A stretch of DNA of 64,000 bases. Origin: Haliclystus octoradiatus (lineage: Eukaryota > Cnidaria > Staurozoa > Stauromedusae > Haliclystidae). Under the pieces are notes generated by a model. It was given only the letters and a program-made list of their open reading frames with translations, was not told the DNA's origin and searched no databases. Each line of letters opens with the position of its first letter. Position 1 is the first letter of the stretch. The stretch lies in assembly GCA_916610825.1 (NCBI GenBank), contig OU744449.1, positions 16,953,354 through 17,017,353 of the forward strand, in the 5' to 3' direction. The translations under genes were made by a program, and so were the position numbers. Positions 42,953-54,384 of this stretch are shown here, piece by piece.

Positions 42953-45045
42953 TGCATATCTCTAGCATGAAAAATTACAGCATCACTAAAAAAAATATGT
43001 CCTTTATCATATCATATCATATCATATACCACCTCTGAATCGTATTGATGGATCAGTAGCTTGCAGTGGCGCTGATATTGCCGAAACATTAAATGCGCAA
43101 TTCAAATCTGTTTTTATTACTGCATGACAACAACCAGCCGCTTCATGTTACAAAGCCAGTGGAGGCTGATCTAGAATATATACAAATTACTCCCACTAAA
43201 ATTATGCATCAAGTTAAACATTTAAAACCAAACCTTTCTTCTGGGATTGACGTGATCTCTTACGCATTTATCAAAACGTTTGCTGATCAGCTAAATGTTA
43301 TCCATTATACGTATTGCTCAATTGTTCCCTGAAGACATCCTGAAGATAAGACTTACCAACATATCAAAATCGTCAAAGTAAAAGTGAGACTTGGGCAAGT
43401 CAAACATCATCCCTCTTTCAAAGACATCATTGCCATCTAGTAATCGAGCGTCGTATCGACCGATTAGTCTAACATCGTGCGTATGTCGGCTGATGGGGCG
43501 ATTACTTAAAGACGATTTAGTTAATCATTTTAAAAATGGTGGTTTCATCAGTATAAATCAGCACGGTTTTACATGCCTCAGATCAGTTGGATGCAGCTGG
43601 TGTCAAGGGTCATCCTTTTAATTGGATGAAGTGTTTTATGACTGAAAGATTACAAAGAACGACGGTAAATGGTGTGTCCTCTGATTGGTCCAAAGTTGAG
43701 CAGGTTTGCCCCAAGTGTCAGTACTGGGACCTATTTTATTTTTGCTCTACATCAATGATTTGATATATGTCGTCAAAGAATGCAACATCAAACTATTTGC
43801 TGATGATTGTAAAATCTATTTCCAAACAAATTCTGTTAATGACCATCAAAGATTACAAGATGACCTGAATAGAATAATGTGCTAGGCAGACAAAAGTCAA
43901 TTGACTATTGCTATACACAAATGTAAAATACTACATCTAGGTTCAACGAATCAGCATAAGCCTTATTTTATCAATAATACTAGATTAGAATCTGTTTCTG
44001 AAATAAAAGACCTGGGAGTATTAATGACATCCGCACTAGATTTTCACCCTCATATATCGTCGATTGCTAGAAAGGCTGGAATTAGAGCAAAGATGGTACA
44101 TCATGTTTTCCGTTCCCGTGATTTCAATTTTCAAAAACAGATGTTTATAACCTGTGTACGCCCTATTCTCGAGTATCGATCACAAATTTGGTCACCATTT
44201 CGTTCTAAAGATATCGACTAGAGAGGCTATACAGCGCCAATCTACGAAACGTATCATATTTTACTTAAACTCGGATTTAGAATTACCTTATCATGAACGC
44301 CTAGTAAATTTAAATCTCGATAGCTTACAAAAGAGACGTTTACATTTTGATTTAATTCTCTACTTTAAATTTATTAATAACTTGGTAGAAACTGATGACA
44401 ATTCAATATTTCAAATTTCCAGTCATGTCAGATAACTAATGCCTACCTCACATCTAGATGTGTATCGTAACTCATTTGTGTTACGTTGCATACATATTTA
44501 TAACACCAATTACCTCTAAACATTCGCTCCTCTAAATCTGTACATACTTTTATATCTAAATTAAGTTCTGAAAAGTTACCAAAATATCTTAGATACAGCT
44601 AATTTATAATGTAACTGTATTATTATGTACTACTATTTTAAATGTTGTATATAAACCAACCATTGTTGTTTTACAGAAATGAAAAATATTATTATTATAG
44701 CTGATTGCACAATTTGTTTGAGGACAACCGATTTCTTTCAAATAACTGTCCTTTTGGTTTACTCTGAGAGACGATCATTGAGCATCGCCAAACAACGTTG
44801 TGTAGATCAAAATGGTTTTGTTGCTTTGAAATGTAGTTGGGGTTGAGGCTTCGACAGACATTATTTCTACTTTATCAGGTTCCATTTCAAACTTTGACCC
44901 AAAGCTTGCCATGGGCAGAAACAGCGTGTTTCAAAAAGTATCAGTAGTAAACATAAGCAGATAAAAACAAACAGCAATAGAATATAATGCAAGAATAAGC
45001 GAAGTCGATTGTAAACCACGTTTGCCGTATAATGTGTCCATCATA
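42953..45045 (-). pseudogene. Fucosyltransferase pseudogene, N-terminal part, split by a LINE
   Basis: 44697-45045 and 42953-43010 match, in order, the first ~135 codons of the intact fucosyltransferase (59733 down to ~59330), including the start region (GTGTCCATCAT), the membrane anchor and the GCATATCTCTAGCATG segment. Between them, at the base equivalent to ~59383, a LINE fragment (43011-44696) is inserted. Small indels shift the frame. Homology ends at 42953, so only the N-terminal portion was duplicated or survives. Confidence 0.88.
43011..44696 (+). mobile_element. CR1-like LINE fragment inside the fucosyltransferase pseudogene
   Basis: + strand frames: KIMHQVKHLKPNLSSGIDVI, then SYRPISLTSCVCRLMGRLLK, VLGPILFLLYINDL, IKLFADDCKIYF (FADD), EIKDLGVLMTSALDFHPHIS, CVRPILEYRSQIWSPF and LPYHERLVNLNLDSLQKRR. 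At least four frameshifts or stops. It resembles the LINE at 9937-13663 (same C-terminal pattern RPLLE..QLWSP) but is a separate, older copy. The left border is an (ATCAT)n run, the right border an (ATT)n tail. Confidence 0.87.
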
Positions 45046-45817
45046 AATAATTACTATTTACCCCCATTTATTCTGTGAGAAAATTGCCAAAGACTAATGC
45101 CACATTGGATAGTCCCTATCAATCACAGCGGAATTCTATCATCTAAAATACTAGATCTTGATCTGCCAAATCACCTACATCAATCAGCTACCCTATAATA
45201 CGTATGTCCCATGTACTACTGTATTGCATCTCCAAGGCCCGTATAACCTGGGGGAGTACTTCAATATGGGCATGTGCCATTTTTATGGGTACCATTTTGG
45301 CACCTTGCTGACAATGTTGGGTATCAATTTTGGAATCTTGCTGCGAAATTTCCAATTTCCAGCTGTGAAACCGGGATATAGCCTGCTGTGAAGTGCCCGG
45401 ACCCCTACTGAGAGACGCCAAAATGGCATTTGTAATGCAAAATTCAAAATGTGAGGAAATAATCCATTTTTGCCAATTTTGGGGTAACATTTCCAGCAAA
45501 ACCTGCAATTTTGGGGTGCTAGCAGGATTTTCGATATGACTCACCCCGTACGGTTTTGCGAGTTAAAAGTGAAACTGTTCAAGTTGAATATTTACCGAAG
45601 GTCGAATTGTTTGGCAGTTTACAAAGCGGTTGTTCAGGGATAAATCGCATCTCCATGCTAAATATTAAAACGTTAGAGCTTTGTCGACTCCATATACAGA
45701 CCTTATTTATTATTTTAAAATTATAAATGGCTATGTAGATCTTGATAGAAATTTAATTAAATTGTATCCCGACTAATATTATATATATATATTGTAAAAA
45801 TAATAAAATTTATGTTT
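45046..45817. other. No gene supported
   Basis: A 118-codon frame on the - strand (45188-45544) is open but has no domain. The DNA there repeats CCAATTTTGG and CAAAATGGC words, more like a decayed repeat. Confidence 0.45.
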
Positions 45818-45915
45818 ATCTAATAGCAGATAATATAGGGCTCTATGTCTTCATTTGACAGAGCGGTAAATAATAATAATATATGGCGAAAGAGTCAAAG
45901 AATACACATTCTTTA

Positions 45916-45958
45916 CTGTTACTCAAGTTTCACGCTTTTCACAGCGATCTTCAGACAG
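45916..45958 (-). ncRNA. Hammerhead-ribozyme motif
   Basis: Mirror image of 46003-46045, identical in sequence on the - strand. Confidence 0.75.
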
Positions 45959-46002
45959 ATTTTTTACTCAAAAAGATTTTTGAGATTGATTGAGTAAAAA
46001 AT

Positions 46003-46045
46003 CTGTCTGAAGATCGCTGTGAAAAGCGTGAAACTTGAGTAACAG
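46003..46045 (+). ncRNA. Hammerhead-ribozyme motif
   Basis: CTGT, CTGAAGA core (46007-46013), stem II CGCT/AGCG closed by GTGAAA and flanked by a U-U pair, GAA (46030-46032), helix III ACT-TG-AGT, A at the cleavage site (46041), then ACAG pairing with CTGT. Compared with the 4958 motif, stem I changed on both sides (CCGT/ACGG to CTGT/ACAG), which supports the fold. Confidence 0.78.
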
Positions 46046-46093
46046 TAAAGAATGTGTATTCTTTGACTCTTTCGCCATATATTATTATTATTG

Positions 46094-46926
46094 TAAAAAT
46101 ATATATATCTTTATATTGTAAATGACTGAATAATTCATTGCGAAGAGATAGAAGAAATAGGTTGATTTGCCCGAAAATTGATGGAAAACGTCTTCGAGTC
46201 ATAATCATTCGGTGGGCCCGCTGATTTCGCCTAATCTACGTATCACAAGACTTCGTTTCAACCTTTCCTTAATTGTATTCCCGAGCAGGATAATTAAGAA
46301 CGCATCGCTTAAATGGCTTGATTGAACCATGATTGAACATCTAGCTCAAATGCAATTTATGCTCTGTTATTGATTGTGTTGTCATCTAGACCAGTCCAAA
46401 AAGAACATATAAAACTGTAGTTTATGCAGTTTGGATCGTCTGTGCATTTCCCGGGTGCATTGTAATAGCTTAATGATCGAATGAGTTCACACCGGGCACA
46501 CCTATAATGTAGATCCCGGGGGTACATCCACTGCTAAACAGTTGTGTTACATCAATTCATTATCATTAAGTTAACATTCGTATCCTCAGAACTCATCCAA
46601 TGTAAAAGAATCCAGCCAAGGCAGCATAAATCATCGTTATCTTTTATTTAAAGAGAGTTTTCATAAAAAAATATGGAATACAAAAAATAACAGCTACAAA
46701 TTAATTAACTATAGAATAAAGCTAATAAAACTATTTGACGAAAGCTATTAACGTCTGTTCCTATATATATATATATATATCTATTTGAAATAACGTTTAA
46801 GTATAATATTCTTTGAAACTCAACTAATTGAGCGTTACACATATTGTATGCTGTCCATTGCCGTCCGTTACATTGCTGAATGTGTAATTATTTGTTTTCC
46901 CACTGCCAGTATCTTATCCATGATAA
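46094..46926. other. No gene supported; short (AT)n at 46764-46780
   Basis: No domain or long repeat recognised. Confidence 0.5.
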
Positions 46927-49430
46927 ATTTAAAATTAAACGAGACTTACCTGTAAGTTGAAGTTTGATAGTAATTCTCCGAGGTCATGGTCCTGAGCTAA
47001 GGAGTCAGAAATGAGATGTGCGCATGCGTGCATGTCTAATCAGTCTTTACAGCGTGAGCAGCTCTCGCAAAATCAAGGGAGGGTCCCATAAATAGATGTA
47101 TAAGTCATCATATTTCCAATAGGGAGGGTGACTCCTTAGCTCAGGACCATGACCTCGGAGAATTACTATCAAACTTCAACTTACAGGTAAGTCTCGTTTA
47201 ATTTTAAATTCTCCTTCGGTCATGGTCTCCTTAAGTCAGAAATGAGACTTCAAAGAGCGAGAGTTGCGAATTAAGAACCAGGAACAGATGATAAGAGCAC
47301 GGAAATCGTACCTTATTCAATATATATAGAGTACTTTGCTTCGTTGTGTTGAGACACAATACTTAGCGTTGTAATACTAATGCTTGTCAATCTATGTTGA
47401 CATACTTATCATATAAGACATACCTATCTGTATAGAAGGTATATTTACCATGTGATAGAAATGTAATTCATTCAGAATTGTAAAATAATGGATAACAAAT
47501 TAACAATCGGTATCTTTATGAAATCAAATTGAAATCATTACAAATATCCAGCTACGTTATGCACAGGGTCTGCAGAGTAGCGTATTCATAACTTGAAATA
47601 CCAGGAGATGTCGATAGACTTCTGGTTTTAGCTAAGCCTATTTTTCGACAAGTAATTTGCATAGGTGCAAATGATCTAGTAGAGTAGGGACCTTGCTCAA
47701 CATCGTTGTTATAAGCATCGGTTATTGCATAACACTGTAAGTATTGCAAGTCAATTGAGTCAAGTTTGACTTAAATCGTATCTTAGCAATATTGTGTCAC
47801 TTCCCCCTCAAATTTTGCAAAACAAATTGCAAAATACCAGCAAGATTCAAGAAACCACTTTAAACAAAAACTGCACGAGCAGAGCAGCAGCAGTCGCATT
47901 TGGTTTTTGCAAAAACACAATAATCTTATGCAACGGAATTTTTCCAAATTCAGAAAACTATAAATTTGTATTGAGCAGCAAACATACAGCCATACCAATG
48001 GATCCAAATTATATCATGCCCATCATTACCATAATATGATACGGTAACATGATAAGAATCTATACGAGGCTGTAAAAGGATTATGCTGGTAGCATACCCA
48101 TACCCTTGACTAGTTTGCAGTGTGAACATCGAATGAGTGTTGAAATAATGCAGGGTCTGTCCCATGTCACAAGGAAATCGCCTAGGCGCAGATTGCAAGT
48201 AAGCTCGTTTATGCCTCTGTGTATTATACACACTAAGGAGTATAACTCAAGGCAGTTCACCTTTTTTGTTAAAAAGTACCATGCACATTCCACATGCGTG
48301 TTCAACAATTGTGACAACATCTTGCAGGTTGCAATATCAGTTGTAACAGTAGCATTATTATTTTAATAGTTGTGTGGTTGCTAGCTTTCTATAGAGGTAC
48401 TGTTTTGGCAATAAGGCAACACATGCTGATTCTGATGCAGGATGCGAAAGATCTGAACAGCACGTATTTGATTGTTGTTCTTAGTATTGGCATTGTGGCC
48501 TTCTTACAGCCATGTCAAACAGAAAGAATGGATAGGACTACAAGTTTTGTTTCCACTATCGATTTTTAGATAGTACAGATGTACCTATGTAAAATGCATA
48601 CATTATATAGTAGGTTGCCAGTATTCTATAGGTCATATTGATAGAATCAACATCATCATAAACAAGAGGCTTTTCATATGAGCAGTATCCATGGTAAACA
48701 ATGAAGCATATTTTATACTATAGCAGATTGCAATAATATGACAACAGCTTTACCTTAAAAAGCTTTAAATTAGCATTAAAAGGTTGAGTAAACAATGAAG
48801 CAATGTAATGTTGCAGGTTGCCTGTATAGCATATAAGCTATTTTGCTGCTGCAGGTGTCATAATTATTAATCATTATCAATAAAGTACATTAATAATATA
48901 GTTGGTATTTCCGACAGAAGCAAAAACATTGAATGTTTTTTCCCCGATTAATTGTATTGAGGATTACAATAAAGCTATGTGATAATATAGCAGATTGCCA
49001 GTACAAACCCTATTGTGTTGCATGGTGTCATATTATAATTATACATCATTGGTATGTATGACATCAGCTAAAACATGATATGTTTTGTCACAATCATTGT
49101 GGTTAGTAATTGCAATGAGACAGTATGATACTATTGCAGGTTGCAAGTATAAGCCTCATCGTGTTGCATGTGTGTCATATTTATAATAATACCCCATCGG
49201 TAAGTATGACAGCAACTAAAACATTGTATGAATTCTGGCATCAATTCCACTGTGGATTGCAATGAAGCAATGTGATACTATACATCGATTTTCCATATTT
49301 TACTGTAGTGCAAATTCTGCACGTGACTGGTAGTGACAAAACACACTTTACACTGATTAGACATGCACACGCATGCGCATATCTCATTTCTGACTCCTTA
49401 GCGAAGGAGACCATGACCGAAGGAGAATTA
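46927..49430. repeat. Nested inverted repeats (CTCCTTCGGTCATGGTC family), probable DNA transposon or MITEs
   Basis: 46927-47010 and 47129-47217 are inverted copies of a segment with AAATTAAACGAGACTTACCTG, GGTCATGGTCCTGAGC and TAAGGAGTCAGAAATGAGA. A related terminus at 47205-47250 reads ATTCTCCTTCGGTCATGGTC and finds its inverse at 49383-49428, so a ~2.2-kb unit is bounded by inverted repeats. The interior holds diverged tandem units and no protein. Probably a non-autonomous DNA element with a duplicated end. Confidence 0.6.
48700..49290 (+). repeat. Diverged tandem repeats of ~160-180 bp
   Basis: The words ATTGCAGGTTGC, GTTGCATG(G/T)TGTCATA, GGTAAGTATGACA and CAATGAAGCAATGTGATACTA recur in the same order about three to four times, with strong divergence. 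No coding. Confidence 0.6.
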
Positions 49431-49579
49431 CCATTGAGATGTACTTATTTAGATATGCTGGAATTGAGGCTTTATTGATTCAGTTATAAACATGCTATAG
49501 TGCCATCATCTGAGAAATGAGCAATGAAACAGTTCACTGCTTGCGTTGGTATAAATATGAACGGATCCAATTTATGCTT

Positions 49580-49960
49580 TCTTCACTACATCTATACAGG
49601 GGTTGAGTTTCTGTAACAAAATTATTTGATCGATTGGGTCAAATGCTTTTCATAATATAATATGAAGCAGATAGTTTATAATCATCAAATGATTTATAAA
49701 AAAAAGTTCATTAAAATATATTGCAGCATCCCCACATAGCCACAATGTAAGGTCCATTTCGAAATCCAAACTAATATCTATAACAAATTGTAGTGTACCA
49801 AAAATCCATAAAACTCACAATGCACATGTCTTTCGATGGTGTTAGATAGTACAGCAGGTAGATTAGATATTGGACGATGACCATTCGGTTCTTATTTTAC
49901 CCTTCCTTTATGAATTGGGATAACTTAACATTTTTGCATTATGAAGGAAATAACAGCTGT
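49580..49960 (-). pseudogene. LINE reverse transcriptase scrap
   Basis: - strand traces PIHKGRVK.EPNGHRPISNLPA (~49925-49860) and KAFDPIDQIILLQKLNP (~49650-49600), RT blocks 2 and 4, with stops between. Opposite strand to the fragment that follows. Confidence 0.7.
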
Positions 49961-50189
49961 TGAGATTGATAAGTTCAATTTCATTATTTTGTGCTTTAAG
50001 GGGCTACACAGGAGCAGCATATTGTAGTAAACCTACCACCGTCTCCAACGAGTCCTGGACTTTTATTTTTATCAATACTATAAAGATCCATTTTCATTTA
50101 TGGTATACGGGATGGGATTTCATCGAGCCCGGTTTGGAGCCCGCATTTGGCTAAAGACATCAATTACTTGAAAGTGTACAAAGGTCATT

Positions 50190-51712
50190 AACCCGGAGAG
50201 TTTGCGGTTTTGCAAACATTAATTATGTGGACGATTAAATAAATTAGACTTAGAATCGCTAGAAGTTCGGCATATTAAAGCTGATCCTTCCCTTATTTAC
50301 AAAATTGTACATGGTATTGCGGATGTTCCATTTGATCAATTGTTTAAAATTGAATCTTCAAAATATTCCTTGAGGTCACATTCATTAACATTAAAATCAA
50401 TATTTCTTGCTAAAACAGACTGTGTTCGATACCAGTTTTGTTGTAGAGTAATACCTTAGTGGAATTCTCTATCAGAAAAACTTGTAACCTCATCCCGTTT
50501 TTCTGCCTTTAAAGTGTATATCCCGGATATTGGGAGATTGCTTCTTTAGATAGAGAAAAATTTTCTATCAGTACATGTTCTTCTTGTATTTTTACTTTGC
50601 GCAAGCATTTCCCCCTCAAAAATGCAATCAAAGTTACGATTTTGTGTCTCACTCTTTTTCCTCGAACAGGAACCCACTTATTTTCCACAAGAGGGTTTAC
50701 ACCGGAAAAAACACTAAACTTTTTACTTATTTGTCTCTAAATAAAAAACCGCTAAACCAAATGACAATCTGCTTTCGGAATGAAATTTTCAACGTTCAGC
50801 TGAAGATTTAGAGCTACATTTGATCAATATTCAAGATCCAGGTAAAGAGATATAAGCATCTAAAGTCGAAAGTTTTTAGTTTTGGATTTTTCTCACTCAA
50901 GTGCTCACACAATTAGCACCTCTTTACGACTTCGTCTAAGGAGGTTATCGCTGCTGGTTATTGAAGGTGTGTGACTATTTTTAATACGCATCAACTATGC
51001 CAACTATGCTTGGACGAAGTCGCAAAGAGGTGTTAATAGTGTGAGCACTTGAGTGAGAAAAATCCAAAACTAAAAACTTTTGACTTTAGAGGCTTATATC
51101 TCTTTACCTGGATCTTGAATATTGATCAAATATAGCTCTAAATCTTCAGCTGAACTTTGAAAATTTCATTCCGAAAGCAGATTGTCATTTGAATTAGCGG
51201 TTATTTATTTAGAGACAAATAAGTAAAAAGTTTGGTGTTTTTTCCGGTGTAATCTCTCTTGTTGAAAATAAACGGGTTCCTGTTCGAGGAAAAAGAGTGA
51301 GACACAAAATTAATCCAAAATCGTCAGTTTGACAGCATTTTTGAAGTAGAAATGATCGCGCAAAGTAAAAACACAAGAAGATTATGTATGAATAGAATAT
51401 TTTTCTCTATCTAAAGCAGCAATCTCCCAACATCCGGGATATACACTTTAAAAGGGGTCTTGGTGAGACAAGCCTCTCATCTTTTTGCAAGGTATTTTCG
51501 TAATTTACGGCATTTAGTAATTATAAAACAATGTAATGTAAAACAAGCAATAATTTTGCATGCAAAAATTTATATTAGTTTTTATTAATTAACATCAGTT
51601 GTAAGCCTTGTAACTAGGTTACATTTTAGTGAGAGATCATATTATGTGACTCTCCCTTGTTTTGCCTGTCAATTTTGACAAAATAAAATGAAATGAAATG
51701 AAATTTCTTCGA
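50190..51712 (+). mobile_element. LINE 3' fragment (RT C-terminus and GAAAT tail) carrying a MITE
   Basis: The + strand reads RLNKLDLESLEVRHIKAD-like sequence, IYKIVHGIADVPFDQLF, LRSHSLTLKS and CCRVIP.WNSLSEKLVTSS up to 50512. It resumes after 51451 and ends in GAAAT repeats at ~51690-51710. Its C-terminus and tail resemble the 9937-13663 LINE. A TTAA-type MITE (50513-51447) interrupts it. Confidence 0.82.
50513..51447. mobile_element. TTAA-flanked palindromic MITE (full-length, 935 bp)
   Basis: Both ends read AGTGTATATCCCGGATATTG inward, and TTAA flanks both sides (50509-50512 and 51448-51451). The two ~440-bp halves are near-perfect reverse complements around a centre at ~50940-51020. TTAA duplication suggests mobilisation by a piggyBac- or Kolobok-type transposase supplied elsewhere; none is encoded here. 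Confidence 0.9.
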
Positions 51713-51985
51713 TATCCAATTGGATCCAGAAAATGTTACGATGTTTGGAACATTCTTTAATACTTCAAATAAATGGTTCAACTATCAGAGACCACAATAG
51801 GCAACCGTTATATCAGATCTTACTGTGTCCTAGTTTTGTAAATGTATAAAAAGCGTTATCTTCAAAACATTTGTTGTTATTGTGACACCTTATGGCTATA
51901 TATGGACACAAATTATTAGTCAACGTATAAGGCACAACATTACTATACGATTCTATACATAATACATTAATGTCTGAACGTTTAA

Positions 51986-52545
51986 AGTGTATATCCCGGA
52001 TATTGGGAGATTGCTTCTTTAGATAGAGAAAAATTTTCTATCAGTACATGTTCCTCTTGTATTTTTACTTTGCGCAAGCATTCCCCCCTCAAAAATGCAA
52101 TCAAAGTTACGTTTTTGTGTCTCACTCTTTTTCCTCGAACAGGAACCCGTTTATTTTCAACAAGAGAGATTACACCGGAAAAAACACTAAACTTTTTACT
52201 TATTTGTCTCTAAATAAATAACCGCTAATTCAAATGACAATCTGCTTTCGGAATGAAATTTTCAAAGTTCAGCTGAAGATTTAGAGCTATATTTGATCAA
52301 TATTCAAGATCCAGGTAAAGAGATATAAGCCTCTAAAGTCAAAAGTTTTTAGTTTTGGATTTTTCTCACTCAAGTGCTTACACGATTAACACCTCTTTGC
52401 GACTTCGTCTAAGCATAGTCGGCATAGTTGATGCGTATTAAAAATAGTAACACACCTTCAATACCCAGCAGCGATAACCTACTTAGACGAAGTCGTAAAG
52501 AGGTGTTAATCGCGTGAGCACTTTAGTGAGAAAAATCCAAAATTT
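51986..52545. mobile_element. TTAA-type palindromic MITE, right half lost
   Basis: Begins after TTAA (51982-51985) with the same AGTGTATATCCCGG terminus, follows the 50513 element through its centre (TTGATGCGTATTAAAAATAG), and stops at ~52545 within the second arm. Confidence 0.85.
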
Positions 52546-52859
52546 TTAATCGCATTACAGGCTTCACTACATACATTCCGTAAATCCGTAGATGTTTCAG
52601 CGGAGAGCCAGCCGTTATCTCAAAGCAGTTATCTCAAATGCCGTTATCTCAAATCGGCCCGATAATCTGGCCGATTCTATACAAAGATGCTGCTCTATCT
52701 AGAAAAGCCTCGCTTTGAAGGAGAGCTATTGATTGGTTTGATTTTTCGCAAGCTTATTTTGATTGGCTGGCGAACATTTAACGGAAGTGATCACCTATCT
52801 GAACTTTTTGAAAGTGGACTTTTGAAAGACTTTTGCTCTCGTGTAGACCCTGGTGTAGA

Positions 52860-52922
52860 CGTAGCCTAAAAGTTGCTACATCAACAAACGTAATAAATTG
52901 TAATCCTCATTCTGTATATACA
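52860..52922 (+). repeat. Left flank of LTR element A, paralogous to 63050-63116
   Basis: AAAGTTGCTACATCAACA and CGTAATAAATTGTAAT followed by CATTCTGTATATA recur at 63.05 kb, where no LTR element is present. Confidence 0.8.
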
Positions 52923-53215
52923 TGATGAGAACTGTAGAATTATGTTGAAGAAATAATAATAACAACGTAGGTTGAATTGATTTGTATGGTATGTTTCTTC
53001 TTATGAATAATAATATTAATTCCAAGTTGACATGTTGATAGTAGACTGTACATTCAGTTCTCATAGTTTTCATAGTTTTCATTTACTGTATTTATAGTGT
53101 TTAGATAAATGCTAGAAGCTGCTAGATCATGCATGGTCATTGTGAGTCGTGCGGGGAGTCATGTAGGTTCTCCTATGTTCTAGAATGTTCTAGATGGTTC
53201 AGGAAGGTTCCTACA
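52923..53215 (+). repeat. 5' LTR of element A
   Basis: TG..CA borders. Followed by TAACTCCCCCCGCCAGATGG, where a primer-binding site would lie; I could not assign a tRNA. Confidence 0.9.
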
Positions 53216-53579
53216 TAACTCCCCCCGCCAGATGGCGGAGCCATAAATAAAAATGCATGATATAGGCTAAAAATGAGAAAGATTAATGCTTTAATATATG
53301 CTAAATTGTAAATAATAAATGTATGTAAATATAAATGTAAGTAATTATGGTATAGTAGAAGCTATTAATGAAGGTTTTAGATATGCTTATAGACTAATTG
53401 CATAACAGTTAATGAGAAAATTCATTACAATTTTGGTGCATACCAATTTGTTTAATTGCTTTGGATTTCCAGAAAAATAAATTTTCATACAAGTGTTATA
53501 TTTGGTTTAATTTCAGTTTCTTCTATGAGCTTGGTAATATCTTCAATATTTCTTTTATAGTCATATTTTTTGCTTGTGA

Positions 53580-53800
53580 GTTTGATGAATTCAGTATTTT
53601 CTTGAGTTGTTGCTTATTCTTGTGTGCTTGATAGTTGTTGCTTATTCTTGTGTGTTTGATGAATTCAGTATTTTCTTGAGTTGTTGCTTATTCTTGTGTG
53701 CTTGATTAATTCAGTATTTTCTTGAGTTGTTGCTTATTCTTGTGTGTTTGATGAATTCAGTATTTTCATGAGTTGTTGCTTATTCTTGTGTGTTCAATTT
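53580..53800 (+). repeat. Tandem ~49-bp repeat in element A
   Basis: Four to five copies of a unit with TTCAGTATTTTCTTGAG and TTGTTGCTTATTCTTGTGTG. The counterpart is at 61550-61790 in element B. Confidence 0.85.
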
Positions 53801-54384
53801 TAAACTCTGTTGTGTGTTCTTGTGTGTTTCTTAGTTCATTTAGTATTCTTAGTGTGTTCATTGTGTTTCAATGTTCTTAGTTGAATGTTGAATGTTTCAA
53901 TATTTAAAAGTTTTATGATGTTGGAATGTCCAATGTTTAGTGTTCAATATTTAAAAGTTCCAAAATATTGGAATGTTCAATGGTTTATGTTAAGTATTTT
54001 AAAATCTTACTTTTTTAGTTCAGTCTCTTCAGTTTTGGGTAATCTAATTCCTTGTGTTCAGTTCCGTTTCTTGTGTTTATTTCCATTTCTCGTGTGTAGT
54101 TCCATAGTTCCACTCTTGTGTTTAGTTCCATTTCATGTGTTTTCTGCGTGTTTTGATTAGTTACGTAAAATGCCATTGTTCCTCAGTGTGAAAATCAATC
54201 TAGTTATATTGTTTTGATTCCGCGGTCGTAAATAAAATGTTGTGTTCAATTCCATGTTGTAATAAAATACTTTCAGATTTTAAATTATGTTGTAAAGTCT
54301 TGAAGATTATTCATAATTAGTTGTTTTTGTAATTCGACGGACCAATTGATGAGTTGTTCTTATAATTCGACGGACCAATTGATG

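Larger units (their letters stand above)
45818..46093. repeat. Perfect palindrome of two opposed hammerhead-bearing units
   Basis: The arms (45869-45958 and 46003-46093) are exact reverse complements over about 90 bp, separated by a short, partly palindromic ACTCAAAAAG...TTGAGT centre. Each arm carries TCAAAGAATACACATTC, a hammerhead core and an ATATGGCGAAAGAG edge. The left outer flank CTAATAGCAGA...TTTGACAGAGC is shared with the palindrome at 58157 and, in part, with the Penelope tail at 4907. It is interpreted as two head-to-head tails of a non-autonomous Penelope-like element. Confidence 0.85.

Noticed and set aside
45188-45544. 118-codon frame on the - strand
   Set aside because: No domain, no homology recognised, and repeated words in the DNA suggest a decayed repeat.
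52876-53082. Frames repeated at 52876, 56322, 60882 and 62327 on the - strand
   Set aside because: These are antisense translations of the LTRs and their flanks; their recurrence is explained by the LTR copies.
53885-54160. Open frame conserved between LTR elements A and B (also 61876-62166)
   Set aside because: Low-complexity F/S/V/L-rich translation of a T-rich tandem repeat, with no domain. Conservation follows from the two elements being copies.
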